A DNA stretch of 64,000 nucleotides from Beijerinckiaceae bacterium. GTDB taxonomy: Bacteria; Pseudomonadota; Alphaproteobacteria; Rhizobiales; Beijerinckiaceae. Position 1 is the first letter of the stretch. Each line of letters begins with the position of its first letter. Shown here piece after piece: positions 34,394-45,020 of the stretch. The translations under genes were made by a program, and so were the position numbers. The stretch lies in the NCBI GenBank assembly GCA_019745195.1, contig JAIETL010000081.1, positions 1 through 64,000 on the forward strand. The letters are read 5' to 3'. A model generated the notes under the pieces. It was not told where the DNA came from and did not search any database. It saw nothing but the letters and a program-made list of their open reading frames with translations.

Positions 34394-35142
34394 CAGTGCC
34401 TCCCGCCTTCGAGATAGGCCGCGCGCACCTGCGGGTTGGCCAGCAGGTCCTGGCCCGTGCCGCTCATGGTGACGACGCCGTTGACCATGACATAGCCGCG
34501 ATGGGCGAGCTTGAGCGCATGGAAGGCGTTCTGCTCGACCAGGAACACCGTCAGCCCCTCGGTCTTGTTCAGCTCACGGATCGCCTCGAAGATCTGCTTC
34601 ACGATCAGCGGGGCGAGGCCGAGAGAAGGCTCGTCCAGCAGGAGCAGCTTCGGCCGCGCCATCAGCGCGCGCGCGATCGCCACCATCTGCTGCTCGCCGC
34701 CCGACAGGGTGCCGCCGCGCTGTTGCAGGCGCTCCCTGATGCGCGGGAACAGCACGCAGATCTTCTCCAGATCCTTGTCGAAATGCTGGAGGCCGCGCAC
34801 GGCCGCGCCCATCTGCAAGTTCTCGAACACGGTCATGCGGGGGAAGATGCGTCGTCCCTCCGGCGACTGCGCGATCCCAAGGCGGGCGATCTCGTGGCTC
34901 GGCATCTTCGTGATGTCGCGGCCCTGATAGGTGATCGTGCCTTCGCGGGCCTGTGGATTGCCGAAGATCGTCATCATCAGCGTCGATTTGCCGGCGCCGT
35001 TCGCGCCGATCATGGTGACGATCTCGCCCTCGCTGACGTCGAGATCGACGCCCTTCAGCGCGATGATCTTGCCGTAATAGGTTTTCACTCCGCGCACGGT
35101 AAGCATTGGAGCGGCGGTCTCTGCAACGGGCATCCCGGTCAT
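34393..35142 (-). CDS. livF: High-affinity branched-chain amino acid ABC transporter ATPase LivF
   Basis: The 249-residue ATPase has Walker A GANGAGKST (about 46-54), signature LSGGEQQM (about 146-153), Walker B LLLLDEPSLGLAP and a switch His region VEQNAFHAL. The LivF family is confirmed by RIFPRMTVFENLQMGA. It starts with ATG 35142, overlapping livG by 4 bases. Confidence 0.94.
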   Translation of the reverse strand: MTGMPVAETAAPMLTVRGVKTYYGKIIALKGVDLDVSEGEIVTMIGANGAGKSTLMMTIFGNPQAREGTITYQGRDITKMPSHEIARLGIAQSPEGRRIFPRMTVFENLQMGAAVRGLQHFDKDLEKICVLFPRIRERLQQRGGTLSGGEQQMVAIARALMARPKLLLLDEPSLGLAPLIVKQIFEAIRELNKTEGLTVFLVEQNAFHALKLAHRGYVMVNGVVTMSGTGQDLLANPQVRAAYLEGGRH

Positions 35143-35992
35143 GCGATGCCGACCTCTGCTTCGACGGCGGCGACCTCGTCGTCGTCGACGCCGAGATAGG
35201 CCGCGATCACCCTGGGATCGGCCTGCACCTGCGCCGGCGTGCCGTCGGCGATCTTGGTGCCGTAATCCAGCACGACGACATGGTCCGAAATCTCCATCAC
35301 CACCGACATGTCATGTTCGATCAGCAGCAGCGCCGTGCCGATATCCTTGCGGATCGAGAGCAGCAGCTCGTTGAGATCGGCGCTCTCGCGCGGGTTGAGG
35401 CCGGCGGCCGGCTCGTCTAGGCAGAGCAGCACGGGATCGGTACACATGGCGCGCGCGATCTCGAGGCGGCGCTGGTCGCCATAGGGCAGGTCGGCGGCGG
35501 GGTCGTCGGCGCGGTCGATCAGATTGATCTTCTCCAGCCAGAACTTGGCCTTCTCGACCGCTTCCGCTTCGCGCGCCTTGTAGCCGCCGATGCCGAGCAC
35601 GCCGAGAAAGGTGAAGCCCGACGCGATCATCAGCGGGTTGTGCTGGGCGACGAGCAGGTTCTCCAGCACGGTCATGCCGCCGAAGAGCCGGATGTTCTGG
35701 AAGGTGCGCGCGACCTTGGCCTTCCAGGATATCTGGAAATCGGGCATGCGCTCCAGCAAGAAGCTTTGTCCGGAGTCCTGGGTGAGGGTCATCATCCCCT
35801 CGGTCGGCTTGTAGAAGCCGGTGATGCAGTTGAAGACCGTGGTCTTGCCCGCGCCGTTGGGGCCGATCAGCGCGGTGATGTCGCCCTTGCGGGCCTCGAA
35901 GGAGAGGTCGTTGACGGCGGTGAGCCCGCCGAAGCGCATCGTCAGATGCTCGACCTGAAGAAGGGGTGGCGCAGAGGCGATGGGAGGCGTCA

Positions 35993-35993
<1 letters not shown>
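35139..35993 (-). CDS. livG: High-affinity branched-chain amino acid ABC transporter ATPase LivG
   Basis: The 284-residue ATPase has Walker A GPNGAGKTT, signature LPYGDQRRLEIARA, Walker B LLCLDEPAAGLNP and switch LIEHDMSVVM. An insertion between Walker A and signature (QSFLLERMPDFQISWKAKVARTFQNIRLFGG) is typical of the LivG branch, which contains the longer Q-loop region. Its start overlaps livM by one base. Confidence 0.94.
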
Positions 35994-37387
<1,394 letters not shown>

Positions 37388-37391
37388 GGCG

Positions 37392-38309
37392 TCAGACCTT
37401 CTCGACTTCGGGTCGGCCGAGAATGCCAGAGGGCATGAAGACCAGCACTATCGCGAGGATGCAGAACGCCGCGACGTCCTTGTAGTCGATCGTGAAATAG
37501 GCCGACCACATCACCTCGATCAGCCCGATCAGCAACCCGCCGATGACGGCGCCGGGCAGCGAGCCGATGCCGCCGAGCACCGCCGCTGTGAAGGCCTTCA
37601 CGCCCGGCACGAAGCCGTCATGGAACGAGACCACGCCGTAGAGCACAAGATACATCACGCCGGCGACGGCCGCGAGCGCCGCCCCCATGATGAAGGTGAT
37701 CGAGATGGTGCGGTCGACGTCGATGCCGAGCAGCGCCGCCATCTTGCGGTCCTGCTCGCAGGCGCGCTGGGCCCGGCCGAGCGAGGTCTTCTGGACGATC
37801 CACCAGAAGGCGGCCAGCAGCACGGCGGTGGTGACGATGATGACGATCTGCTTGTACGAGATCTGGACCGAATAGGTCGCGCTCTCGATCAACGTGATCG
37901 ACTTGTTCAGCATCGGCGCTGTCGACTTGTTGCGCGGGCCCTGCACGACCTGGACGAAGTTCATCAGGAAGATCGACATGCCGATCGCAGAGATCAGCGG
38001 CGCAAGGCGGAAGGAGCCGCGCAAGGGGCGATAGGCGACCCGCTCGATCGCCCAGTTCCAGAGTGAGGTGAAGAACATCGCCAGCACCAGCACGACGATC
38101 AGCGCCACGACGATCAGGCCCGCCCCGAACCAGGAGGCGATCAGCATGAAGAAGATCAGCGCGATGAAGGCCGAGAGCATGAAGATGTCGCCATGGGCGA
38201 AGTTCACCATGCCGATGATGCCGAACACCATCGTGTAGCCGATGGCGATGAGGCCGTAGATCGACCCGAGGGTCAGCCCGTTGATGAGTTGCTGCAGGAA
38301 CACTTCCAT
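37392..38309 (-). CDS. livH: Branched-chain amino acid ABC transporter permease LivH
   Basis: The 305-residue permease begins MEVFLQQLINGLTLGSIYGLIAIG, the LivH N-terminus, with FGIIGMVNFAHGDIFMLS and the cytoplasmic loop GRAQRACEQDRKMAALLGI. It has about eight membrane segments. It opens the operon livH-livM-livG-livF-DUF6867-livK. The 280-base gap upstream (38310-38589), which probably carries the promoter, shows no clear motif by eye. Confidence 0.94.
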   Translation of the reverse strand: MEVFLQQLINGLTLGSIYGLIAIGYTMVFGIIGMVNFAHGDIFMLSAFIALIFFMLIASWFGAGLIVVALIVVLVLAMFFTSLWNWAIERVAYRPLRGSFRLAPLISAIGMSIFLMNFVQVVQGPRNKSTAPMLNKSITLIESATYSVQISYKQIVIIVTTAVLLAAFWWIVQKTSLGRAQRACEQDRKMAALLGIDVDRTISITFIMGAALAAVAGVMYLVLYGVVSFHDGFVPGVKAFTAAVLGGIGSLPGAVIGGLLIGLIEVMWSAYFTIDYKDVAAFCILAIVLVFMPSGILGRPEVEKV

Positions 38310-38589
38310 CGAGACGCGCGACCCCTTGAACCAGCTCCCGTTCTGTTACGCCGGCATGACGCCTGCGCATGCGGGATGCGATTGCCGCGCAGAGCTACCA
38401 ACGCCGCGCGGGTTCGACAATCGCGCCGCGCCATAAAACTGTCAAAAGCAATCTGGGATCATCTGCCGCTTGATTGTGCAGCCGACTTTGCCGCCGCGAG
38501 GCGATTTGGCGCAACATGATTGCGGGGTGGGCAGCGTGAAACGGGCGTTGCTCTGGCGAATGTCGGCCGGCTGCTTCGCAATGTGGCTT

Positions 38590-39600
38590 TCAGCCGCGAT
38601 CCGCCACCGTGAACCCGTGCGCCAGCGGGTCGCGGTCATCGATGAAGATGGTGTTGTAGCCGGTCATCCGGGCCCAGCCCTCGATCGAGGGAATGATCGC
38701 GTCATGCGGACCGACCTTGGCCGCAGCCTCGACGCGGCCTCTGAACAGGGTGCCGATGATGCTCTCATGGACGAAGTCGTCGCCGACCTTCAGTTTCCCC
38801 TGCGCCGCCCATTGCGCCATGCGCGATGAGGTGCCGGTGCCGCAGGGCGAGCGGTCGAGCGCCTTGTCGCCATAGAACACGGCGTTGCGGGCATGCGCCC
38901 CTGGCTTGGTCGGCGCGCCCGTCCAGAGAATATGGCTAAGGCCGTTGATCGCCGGGTTTTCCGGGTGGACGAACTGGTACTTCGCGTTCAGCGCGGCGCG
39001 CAGTTTCGGGCTCCAGCGCAGCAGGTCGGAAGGGTTCACATCGGCGATGTCGGCGATGGCGCTTTGCGGATCGACGATCGCGTAGAAATTGCCGCCATAG
39101 GCGACGTCGACGGTGACCTCGCCCAATCCCTCGATCGTCGCGGTCAGCCCGGTGGCGTGGAGATAAGAGGCGATATTGGTGATGCGGACGCTGTCGACGT
39201 AAGGCCCGCTGCGGACATAGCTCGCGGTGACGAGGCCGGCCGGCGTGTCGATCCGGAGCACGCCCTCCTCGCGCGGCGTCACCAGCCCGCGCTCCAGTGC
39301 CATGGTGACGGTGCCGATCGTGCCATGGCCGCACATCGGCAGGCAGCCCGAGGTCTCGATGAAGAGGAAGGCGATGTCGGCGTCGGCCCGCGTCGGCGGA
39401 TAGAGGATCGCGCCCGACATCATGTCATGGCCGCGCGGCTCGAACATCAGCCCGGTGCGGATCCAGTCGAACTCGGCGAGGAAATGCGCCCGCTTCTCGA
39501 CCATGCTGACGCCCTTCAACGCGGGCCCGCCGCCGGTGACCATGCGCACCGGATTGCCGCAGGTGTGGCCGTCGACGCAAAAGAAGGTGTGGGTCGTCAT
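38590..39600 (-). CDS. 4-hydroxyproline 2-epimerase-type proline racemase family protein
   Basis: The 336-residue protein has both catalytic cysteines of the family: LPMCGHGTIG (about 87-96) and SPCGTGTSSRMA (about 249-260). Retention of both Cys, rather than Cys/Thr, indicates a racemase or epimerase rather than a 3-hydroxyproline dehydratase. With the adjacent D-amino acid dehydrogenase it fits hydroxyproline catabolism (trans-4-hydroxy-L-proline to cis-4-hydroxy-D-proline). It lies 30 bases after the dehydrogenase on the same strand. Confidence 0.88.
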   Translation of the reverse strand: MTTHTFFCVDGHTCGNPVRMVTGGGPALKGVSMVEKRAHFLAEFDWIRTGLMFEPRGHDMMSGAILYPPTRADADIAFLFIETSGCLPMCGHGTIGTVTMALERGLVTPREEGVLRIDTPAGLVTASYVRSGPYVDSVRITNIASYLHATGLTATIEGLGEVTVDVAYGGNFYAIVDPQSAIADIADVNPSDLLRWSPKLRAALNAKYQFVHPENPAINGLSHILWTGAPTKPGAHARNAVFYGDKALDRSPCGTGTSSRMAQWAAQGKLKVGDDFVHESIIGTLFRGRVEAAAKVGPHDAIIPSIEGWARMTGYNTIFIDDRDPLAHGFTVADRG

Positions 39601-39630
39601 GGGCTTGGCTCTACCGGTTGAGAGGCTGAT

Positions 39631-40863
39631 TCAGAAGCGGCGCGGGCTGAACGGCGCGAGGTCGATGGCCGGCTCCCGGCCGGCGATGAGGTCTGCGACG
39701 AGGCCGGCCGTCGCGGTCGACTGCGTCATGCCGTAATGGCCGTGGCCGAAGGCGTAGAGCACGCTCGGGCTGCGGCTGGCCTGCCCGATCACGGGCAGGG
39801 AATCGGGCAATGACGGGCGAAAACCCATCCAGAGCGTGCCGGTCTCGAAGGCCGGGAGCCCGTCGACGAAGCCAGTCGCCTTGTCGTAGAGCGTTTTCGT
39901 GCGGGCATGGTTGGGGGCGGCGTCGAGCCCGCCGAACTCGACCGCGCCGCCGATGCGCAGGCCGCTCTCCAGCGGCGTCACCACGAAGCCATGCCCCTCG
40001 AAGCCGATCGGCCGCCAGGTCAGCCCGGTGACGCCCGGAAAGCTGACATTGTAGCCGCGCTCGGTGTCGAGCGGCACGCGGTCGCCGAGCGCCGCCGCCA
40101 GCGGCTTCGACCATGCGCCGGCCGCCACGACTGCGCGATCGACCACGCGCTGAAAACCGTCGCGACCGATCAGGGCAGGGCGCTCGCCCGTCGAAATGTT
40201 GGTGATCTCCGCCTTCTCGAAGGTCGCGCCGCGCATGAGAGCTGCCTCGAACAGGGCCAGCGTCAGGGCGAGCGGGTCGGAGATATGGGCTGTGTCGGGA
40301 TGGAAGGTCGCACCGACGAACTTGTCCTTCAGTGCAGGCTCGAGCTGGCGCAGTTCCTCGGGGCGCAGCATGTTTACCGTGATGTCGAACTCGGCCTGCC
40401 GTCTGGCGATCTCGCCGGCCTCGGCCAGAGCGGCTTGGTCGGTGAAGGCATAGAGCCCGCCCTTGCGATGGATATGGCCGGCAAGACCGAGCGCCTCGGC
40501 CCGCGCCAGCCAGGCGGGCAGCGCCAGTTGCTGGAGAGCGGCGATGCCGAGTATCGAGCGCTCATAGGCCTGCGGGCGGGCTGCCAGCACGAAGCGGGCG
40601 AGCCAGGGCAGCAGCTTCACGAAATAGCTGGGCCTGATCGAGAGCGGCCCCAGCGGATCGAGCAGAAATTTCGGCACTTGCCGCAGGATTTTAGGGCTCG
40701 CGATGGGCAGGATGTCGGTATGGGCCATCCAGCCGGCATTGCCGCGCGAGGGGCCGAAGGCGGGGCCTTCCCTGTCGAGGATCAGGACTTCGTGACCCTC
40801 GTCCAGCAGAGCATGCGCCATGGCGCAGCCGACGATGCCAGCCCCGATGATCGCTATCTTCAT
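39631..40863 (-). CDS. FAD-dependent D-amino acid (probably D-hydroxyproline) dehydrogenase
   Basis: From ATG 40863 this DAO-family protein has 410 residues. It shows the FAD fold IAIIGAGIVGCAMAHALLDEG (about 2-22), a GNAGWMAHTDILPIASP segment (about 44-60) and the C-terminal GHGHYGMTQSTATAGLVADLIAG. By context with the epimerase it oxidises cis-4-hydroxy-D-proline to the pyrroline product. It is transcribed away from the GntR gene. Specificity is inferred from context, since related DadA proteins look similar. Confidence 0.82.
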   Translation of the reverse strand: MKIAIIGAGIVGCAMAHALLDEGHEVLILDREGPAFGPSRGNAGWMAHTDILPIASPKILRQVPKFLLDPLGPLSIRPSYFVKLLPWLARFVLAARPQAYERSILGIAALQQLALPAWLARAEALGLAGHIHRKGGLYAFTDQAALAEAGEIARRQAEFDITVNMLRPEELRQLEPALKDKFVGATFHPDTAHISDPLALTLALFEAALMRGATFEKAEITNISTGERPALIGRDGFQRVVDRAVVAAGAWSKPLAAALGDRVPLDTERGYNVSFPGVTGLTWRPIGFEGHGFVVTPLESGLRIGGAVEFGGLDAAPNHARTKTLYDKATGFVDGLPAFETGTLWMGFRPSLPDSLPVIGQASRSPSVLYAFGHGHYGMTQSTATAGLVADLIAGREPAIDLAPFSPRRF

Positions 40864-41028
40864 GGCTTCGGTACCGTCATGGCAGCCTCGAAATCCCCAG
40901 CCCAAGGGGCGCGGCACCCGCGCCGACGACGACATATGCCGCCTTGCGTGCGCCATATGCCGCTTGCGCGCAAACCTGTTTCGCCCTCAGACTGCAGGCC
41001 CGCAAGGTCGGGCGCGATATCGAATGGG

Positions 41029-41038
41029 TGATATATCA
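41029..41038. promoter_or_regulatory. Perfect TGATATATCA palindrome, probable GntR operator
   Basis: A 10-base perfect palindrome lies 48 bases before the GntR start and 166 bases before the dehydrogenase start. A second imperfect GATATCG copy lies just upstream (41015-41021). FCD-GntR regulators use short AT-centred palindromes of this size. Link to this regulator is inferred by position. Confidence 0.55.
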
Positions 41039-41085
41039 ATGCCTCAAGCAGCGTCAACGCCGGCCCCCGCGCCCCGGAGCGCCGC

Positions 41086-41790
41086 GTGAACCTCCGGAGC
41101 CTGGAAGACCCGCGGCCTCCGAGCGCAACGTCACGACCGGACCATGACATCGCCGGGCTCAGCCTGTCCGAGATCGCCTATCGGAGGCTGGAGGAGGCGA
41201 TCGTCACCCTGTCGCTGCGTCCGGGCGCGTCGCTGACCGAGGCGCAGCTCATCGACATGGTCGGCGTCGGACGCACGCCGGTGCGCGAGGCGCTGATCCG
41301 GTTGGCGCAGCAGGGTCTGGTCGAGGTGCTGCCGCGCAAGGGCGTGCTCGTCGCCGGCATCAATGCCATCGACATCATGGCGGCGCTGGATGCGCGCGAA
41401 GTGCTGGAGCGACTGATCGCGGCCGAAGCGTCGCGGCGCGCCAGTCCGCGCGAGCGCATCGCCATCGTCGAGACCGCGCGCGCCATGCGCGCCGCGGCCG
41501 AAGACGGCGACGCCAATGCCTATATGCGGCTCGACAAGGAGTTCGACGCGGCCGTCGCGACCGCCGCGCGCAGCCCCTATGCGACACGCGCGGCCGAACC
41601 TCTGCAGGCGCTGATCCGGCGCGCCTGGTATCATTTCGAGCGGCAGGACGATCTGGTGCCCGCCGCCCAGCATCACGTCGCCTTCGCCCAGGCGCTGGCG
41701 ACGGCCGATCCCGGAGCCGCGATGGCGGCCAGCGACCGGCTGATGGCGCATCTGCGCGGCGGCCTGCTGGCGACGCTGGGGCGGGAGTGA
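41086..41790 (+). CDS. GntR/FadR-family (FCD) transcriptional regulator
   Basis: The 234-residue protein has the N-terminal winged helix (about 28-95: LEEAIVTLSLRPGASLTEAQL, GVGRTPVREALIRLAQQGLVEVLPRKG) and an all-helical FCD ligand domain (about 100-225) with the metal-binding pattern DKEFDAAV ... ARSPY and HHVAFAQAL. It is divergent from the hydroxyproline operon and probably controls it in response to an amino or organic acid. The start is GTG 41086; the ATG at 41040 is in another frame. Confidence 0.88.
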   Translation: MNLRSLEDPRPPSATSRPDHDIAGLSLSEIAYRRLEEAIVTLSLRPGASLTEAQLIDMVGVGRTPVREALIRLAQQGLVEVLPRKGVLVAGINAIDIMAALDAREVLERLIAAEASRRASPRERIAIVETARAMRAAAEDGDANAYMRLDKEFDAAVATAARSPYATRAAEPLQALIRRAWYHFERQDDLVPAAQHHVAFAQALATADPGAAMAASDRLMAHLRGGLLATLGRE

Positions 41791-41921
41791 CCGCCGCGAT
41801 GATGAAACGTCGCATGCGCGGCAATGGCATGAGCCGTGGCCTTCTCATCTTGGGGGCCGCCTTCGCGGGCTCCAACCGCTCGGCGACTTCGCGTCGGCGG
41901 CTCATCTCCTGAAGAGCGCCC

Positions 41922-42887
41922 ATGCCCGACCATTTCCGTATTCCCCGGCCGCCATCGCTGCCCACCCTCCTGTCGATCTCGGACGAGGTTTCGTCCGCGC
42001 TGGCGGCAGGGCGCGCCGTCGTCGCCCTGGAATCGACGATCATCACGCATGGGATGCCCTACCCACAGAATCTCGCCATGGCCCGCGAGGTCGAGGCGGT
42101 GGTGCGCGAGGCTGGTGCTGTGCCGGCGACGATCGCCCTGATCGACGGCTGCGTCGTGGTCGGCGTCTCCGGAGATGCGCTGGAGCGCCTGGCGCGCGAG
42201 GGACATAACGCGGCGAAGGCCTCGCGGCGCGACATGGCCGCGCTGCTGGTGCAAAGGCGGCTTGCAGGGACCACCGTGGCGACCACGATGCAGATCGCGG
42301 CGCTGTCGGGGATCGCGGTGTTCGCGACGGGCGGTATCGGCGGCGTGCATCGGGGGGCGGAGTCGACCTTCGACATCTCGGCCGACCTGATCGAGCTCGG
42401 CTCCACGCCCGTGGCGGTGGTGTGCGCGGGCGCGAAGTCGATCCTCGACATCGCCAAGACCCTGGAGGTGATCGAGACGTATGGCGTTCCCGTCCTCGGC
42501 TACGGCACCGACGAGTTCCCGGCCTTCTTTGCCCGGAGCAGCGGGCACCGCGTCGATCATCGCTTCGACACGGTCGAGGCGATTGCCGAGACCTTTCTGG
42601 TGCAGCGTGCGCTCGGCATGCGGGGCGGCGTGCTCGTCGCCAACCCGATCCCCGAGCCCGACGCCCTGGACGCAGGCGAGATCGACGGCCTGATCGACGC
42701 CGCTGTCGCGGAGGCGACGGCGGCCGGTATCTTCGGCAAGGCGCTGACGCCCTACCTGCTCAACCGCATCTTCGAGCTGACGGGAGGGCGCAGCCTGCAG
42801 GCCAATATCGCGCTGGTGAAGAACAACGCGGCGGTGGCGGGGCGGCTGGCCTGTGCGCTCGCCGCACAGCTCGGCCCGGCGCGTTGA
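41922..42887 (+). CDS. psuG: Pseudouridine-5'-phosphate glycosidase
   Basis: PsuG breaks the C-C bond of pseudouridine 5'-phosphate. The 321-residue protein contains VVALESTIITHGMPYPQN (about 33-50), FATGGIGGVHRGAE (about 133-146), SADLIELG and NPIPEP, all conserved in the family. The Lys and Asp/Glu active-site residues sit in these blocks. Start ATG 41922 follows GAAGAG at 8 bases. It is directly coupled to psuK. Confidence 0.93.
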   Translation: MPDHFRIPRPPSLPTLLSISDEVSSALAAGRAVVALESTIITHGMPYPQNLAMAREVEAVVREAGAVPATIALIDGCVVVGVSGDALERLAREGHNAAKASRRDMAALLVQRRLAGTTVATTMQIAALSGIAVFATGGIGGVHRGAESTFDISADLIELGSTPVAVVCAGAKSILDIAKTLEVIETYGVPVLGYGTDEFPAFFARSSGHRVDHRFDTVEAIAETFLVQRALGMRGGVLVANPIPEPDALDAGEIDGLIDAAVAEATAAGIFGKALTPYLLNRIFELTGGRSLQANIALVKNNAAVAGRLACALAAQLGPAR

Positions 42888-43801
42888 GCCTGCCGGAGCC
42901 GCGCCTGCGTCCGCGGGAGGCGAGCGTCCTCGTCGTCGGCGACATCATGACCGACATCATCGTTCGCCCCGAAGGTCCGTTGGTGCGGGGCTCCGACCGC
43001 CGGGCCGCAATCCGCTCGCTTCCCGGCGGCTCTGGCGCGAACCAGGCGGCCTGGCTTGCCCATTTCGGCGTGAAAACCCGCTTCGCGGGCCGGGTAGGCG
43101 CCGCCGATGCCGGCTGGTTTCGGGACCACCTCGGGTGTCACGGCGTCGATGCCGTCTTGGCAGCGGACCGGATGCGGCAGTCCGGCACACTGATCAGCCT
43201 GGTCGATCCCGATGGCGAGCGAAGCTTCCTGACGGATCGCGGTGCGAATGACGGTCTGTCGCTGGAGGATCTGCCCGACCGCCTGCTGGACGGGGTCGGC
43301 CTCCTGCATGTCTCGGGCTACGCGCTGTTCACGCCGGGGCCGCGCGCCGCCGTGCTCGACCTGATGCGGCGGGCCCGCGAGAAAGAGCTTGTCGTGACGG
43401 TCGATCCGGCTTCGGTTTCCTTTCTCCACGAAGTCGGTCCGAACGCGTTTCTCGATTGGACGCGGGGCGCGGCGATCTGCTTCCCCAACGAGACGGAGGC
43501 TGCGGCGCTGACCGGCGCGCACCAGCCGCGCCATCAGCGCGAGGCGCTGCTCCAGTCCTATGACGCGGTCGTGATCAAGCGCGGGGCCGGGGGGGCGGAG
43601 TATTGCGCGGCTGGCGTCGAGCCGCTGATCGCGCCCGCCCCCTCTGTGGCGTGCATCGACAGCACGGGTGCGGGCGACGCATTCCTGGCGGGGTTCCTGT
43701 CAGGCGTCTGCGACGGAGCGGACGTGGCGGTCTGTCTGGACCGCGGCAACCGGGCGGGCGCTGCCGCGACCACCCATGTCGGCGGCCAGCCCGCCCGCTA
43801 G
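42884..43801 (+). CDS. psuK: PfkB-family kinase, probable pseudouridine kinase
   Basis: The 305-residue kinase has the N-terminal GGSGANQAAWLAHFG (about 47-61) and the C-terminal PfkB signature DSTGAGDAFLAGF (catalytic Asp, about 258-270). It starts with TTG 42884 overlapping the psuG TGA (TTGA). Coupling to psuG makes pseudouridine kinase the best call; generic sugar kinases look alike. The 3' end overlaps pcaC tail-to-tail by 4 bases. Confidence 0.82.
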   Translation: MSLPEPRLRPREASVLVVGDIMTDIIVRPEGPLVRGSDRRAAIRSLPGGSGANQAAWLAHFGVKTRFAGRVGAADAGWFRDHLGCHGVDAVLAADRMRQSGTLISLVDPDGERSFLTDRGANDGLSLEDLPDRLLDGVGLLHVSGYALFTPGPRAAVLDLMRRAREKELVVTVDPASVSFLHEVGPNAFLDWTRGAAICFPNETEAAALTGAHQPRHQREALLQSYDAVVIKRGAGGAEYCAAGVEPLIAPAPSVACIDSTGAGDAFLAGFLSGVCDGADVAVCLDRGNRAGAAATTHVGGQPAR

Positions 43802-44184
43802 CGTTCGGCCTCGATCTCGGCGAAGACGCTGGCGGCTTCCTTGAAGGCATGGTTAGCCGCCGGAACGCCGGCATAGACGGAGGTCTGCATCAAGACCTCC
43901 TTGATCTCGTCGCGGCTCAGGCCGTTGTTGAGCGCGCCGCGGACATGGATGCGGAACTCGCCCCAGGCGCCGAGCGCGGCCGCGATCGAGAGCACGATGA
44001 TCGAGCGCTCGCGCCGCACCAGACCCGGCCGGTTCCAGATATCGTTCCAGGCGTTTCGGGTGATGAACTCCTGCCATTCGCGGTTGAAGTCGGTCAGGCC
44101 CGAGCTCGCCTTGTCGACGTAGGTCTCGCCCAGCACGGCGCGGCGCGTCTTCATGCCCTCGGCATAGCGGGTGGCATCGTCCAT
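43798..44184 (-). CDS. pcaC: 4-carboxymuconolactone decarboxylase
   Basis: PcaC decarboxylates gamma-carboxymuconolactone to the enol-lactone. The 128 residues show the CMD fold: GLTDFNREWQEFITRNAWNDIWNRPGL, RRERSIIVLSIAAALGAWGEFRIH and the catalytic His region FRIHVRGALNNGLSRDEIKEVLMQTSVYAGVP. It is the last gene of the pcaB-acnX-pcaD-pcaC operon, 25 bases after pcaD. Confidence 0.9.
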   Translation of the reverse strand: MDDATRYAEGMKTRRAVLGETYVDKASSGLTDFNREWQEFITRNAWNDIWNRPGLVRRERSIIVLSIAAALGAWGEFRIHVRGALNNGLSRDEIKEVLMQTSVYAGVPAANHAFKEAASVFAEIEAER

Positions 44185-44209
44185 GGCAGGCTCCTCGGAA
44201 CTCGGCAGG

Positions 44210-44989
44210 TCAGGCGTTCAGAAAATCGAGCACGGCCTTGGTGAAGGCTTCCGGCTGTTCGAGATTGGAGAGATGGGCGGCGTCGAACTCGATCCGCTGT
44301 GCGCCATGGATGGCGTCGGCGATCAAATGGCCGGCCGCCGGTGGCGTCGCCGGATCGACCTTGCCGATGATCACGAGGACCGGGTTGGCGATGGCGCGGA
44401 TCGGCTCGCGCTGGTCCATGTCGCGAATGGCGGCGCAGCAATTGGCGTAGCCCAGCGGCGGCGTGGTGGCGAGCATCTCGCTGACCTTCGCGACGGTCGC
44501 GGTTTCGCGCTCACGGAAGGCGGGGCTGAACCAGCGCTCCAGCGTCGGCTGCACGAGTCCCGCCATGCCGTTGGCGCGGACGGCTTTGATGCGCCCGTTC
44601 CAAAGCTCGGGCGGACCCATGCGGGCGCCTGTGTTGGCGAGCACGACGCGGTTCAGGCGCTTGCCATGATGTGTCGCGAGCCATTGCCCGACCATGCCGC
44701 CCTTGGAGAGACCGCACCAATGCGCGCGCTCGATGCTCAGATGGTCGAGGATGGCGAGCGCGTCCTGTCCGAGCATCGCCATGGAATAGGGCTTGTCCTG
44801 CGCGGTCGAATTGCCGTGCCCGCGCGAATCGTACCGCACGACTCGAAAGCTCTTCGCCCATTCCGCGACCTGCGGCTCCCACATCGAGAGGTTGGTGCCG
44901 AGCGAGTTCGACAGCAGCAGGACGGGCGCGTCGGGCGCTCCGTCGAGCGCAATGTTGAAGGGCTCGCCCCTGATGGTCTCGATCGGCAT
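44210..44989 (-). CDS. pcaD: 3-oxoadipate enol-lactonase
   Basis: PcaD opens the enol-lactone of 3-oxoadipate. The 259-residue alpha/beta hydrolase has LSNSLGTNLSMWEPQ (oxyanion), nucleophile GLSKGGMVGQ (about 91-100; family Ser-x-Gly), Asp in GKVDPATPP (about 208-216) and His in AAHLSNLEQP. The elbow residue Lys replaces the usual Met, otherwise the set is complete. Start ATG 44989. It lies 31 bases after the aconitase X small subunit. Confidence 0.88.
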   Translation of the reverse strand: MPIETIRGEPFNIALDGAPDAPVLLLSNSLGTNLSMWEPQVAEWAKSFRVVRYDSRGHGNSTAQDKPYSMAMLGQDALAILDHLSIERAHWCGLSKGGMVGQWLATHHGKRLNRVVLANTGARMGPPELWNGRIKAVRANGMAGLVQPTLERWFSPAFRERETATVAKVSEMLATTPPLGYANCCAAIRDMDQREPIRAIANPVLVIIGKVDPATPPAAGHLIADAIHGAQRIEFDAAHLSNLEQPEAFTKAVLDFLNA

Positions 44990-45020
44990 CGGCGTTTCTC
45001 TCCGTGACAGTTCCGTTGTC

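Noticed and set aside
38505-38525. Sigma-54-like site (TGGCGC...TTGC) in the gap between the epimerase and livH
   Set aside because: The spacing between GG and GC is 12 instead of 10, and the orientation is not toward livH.
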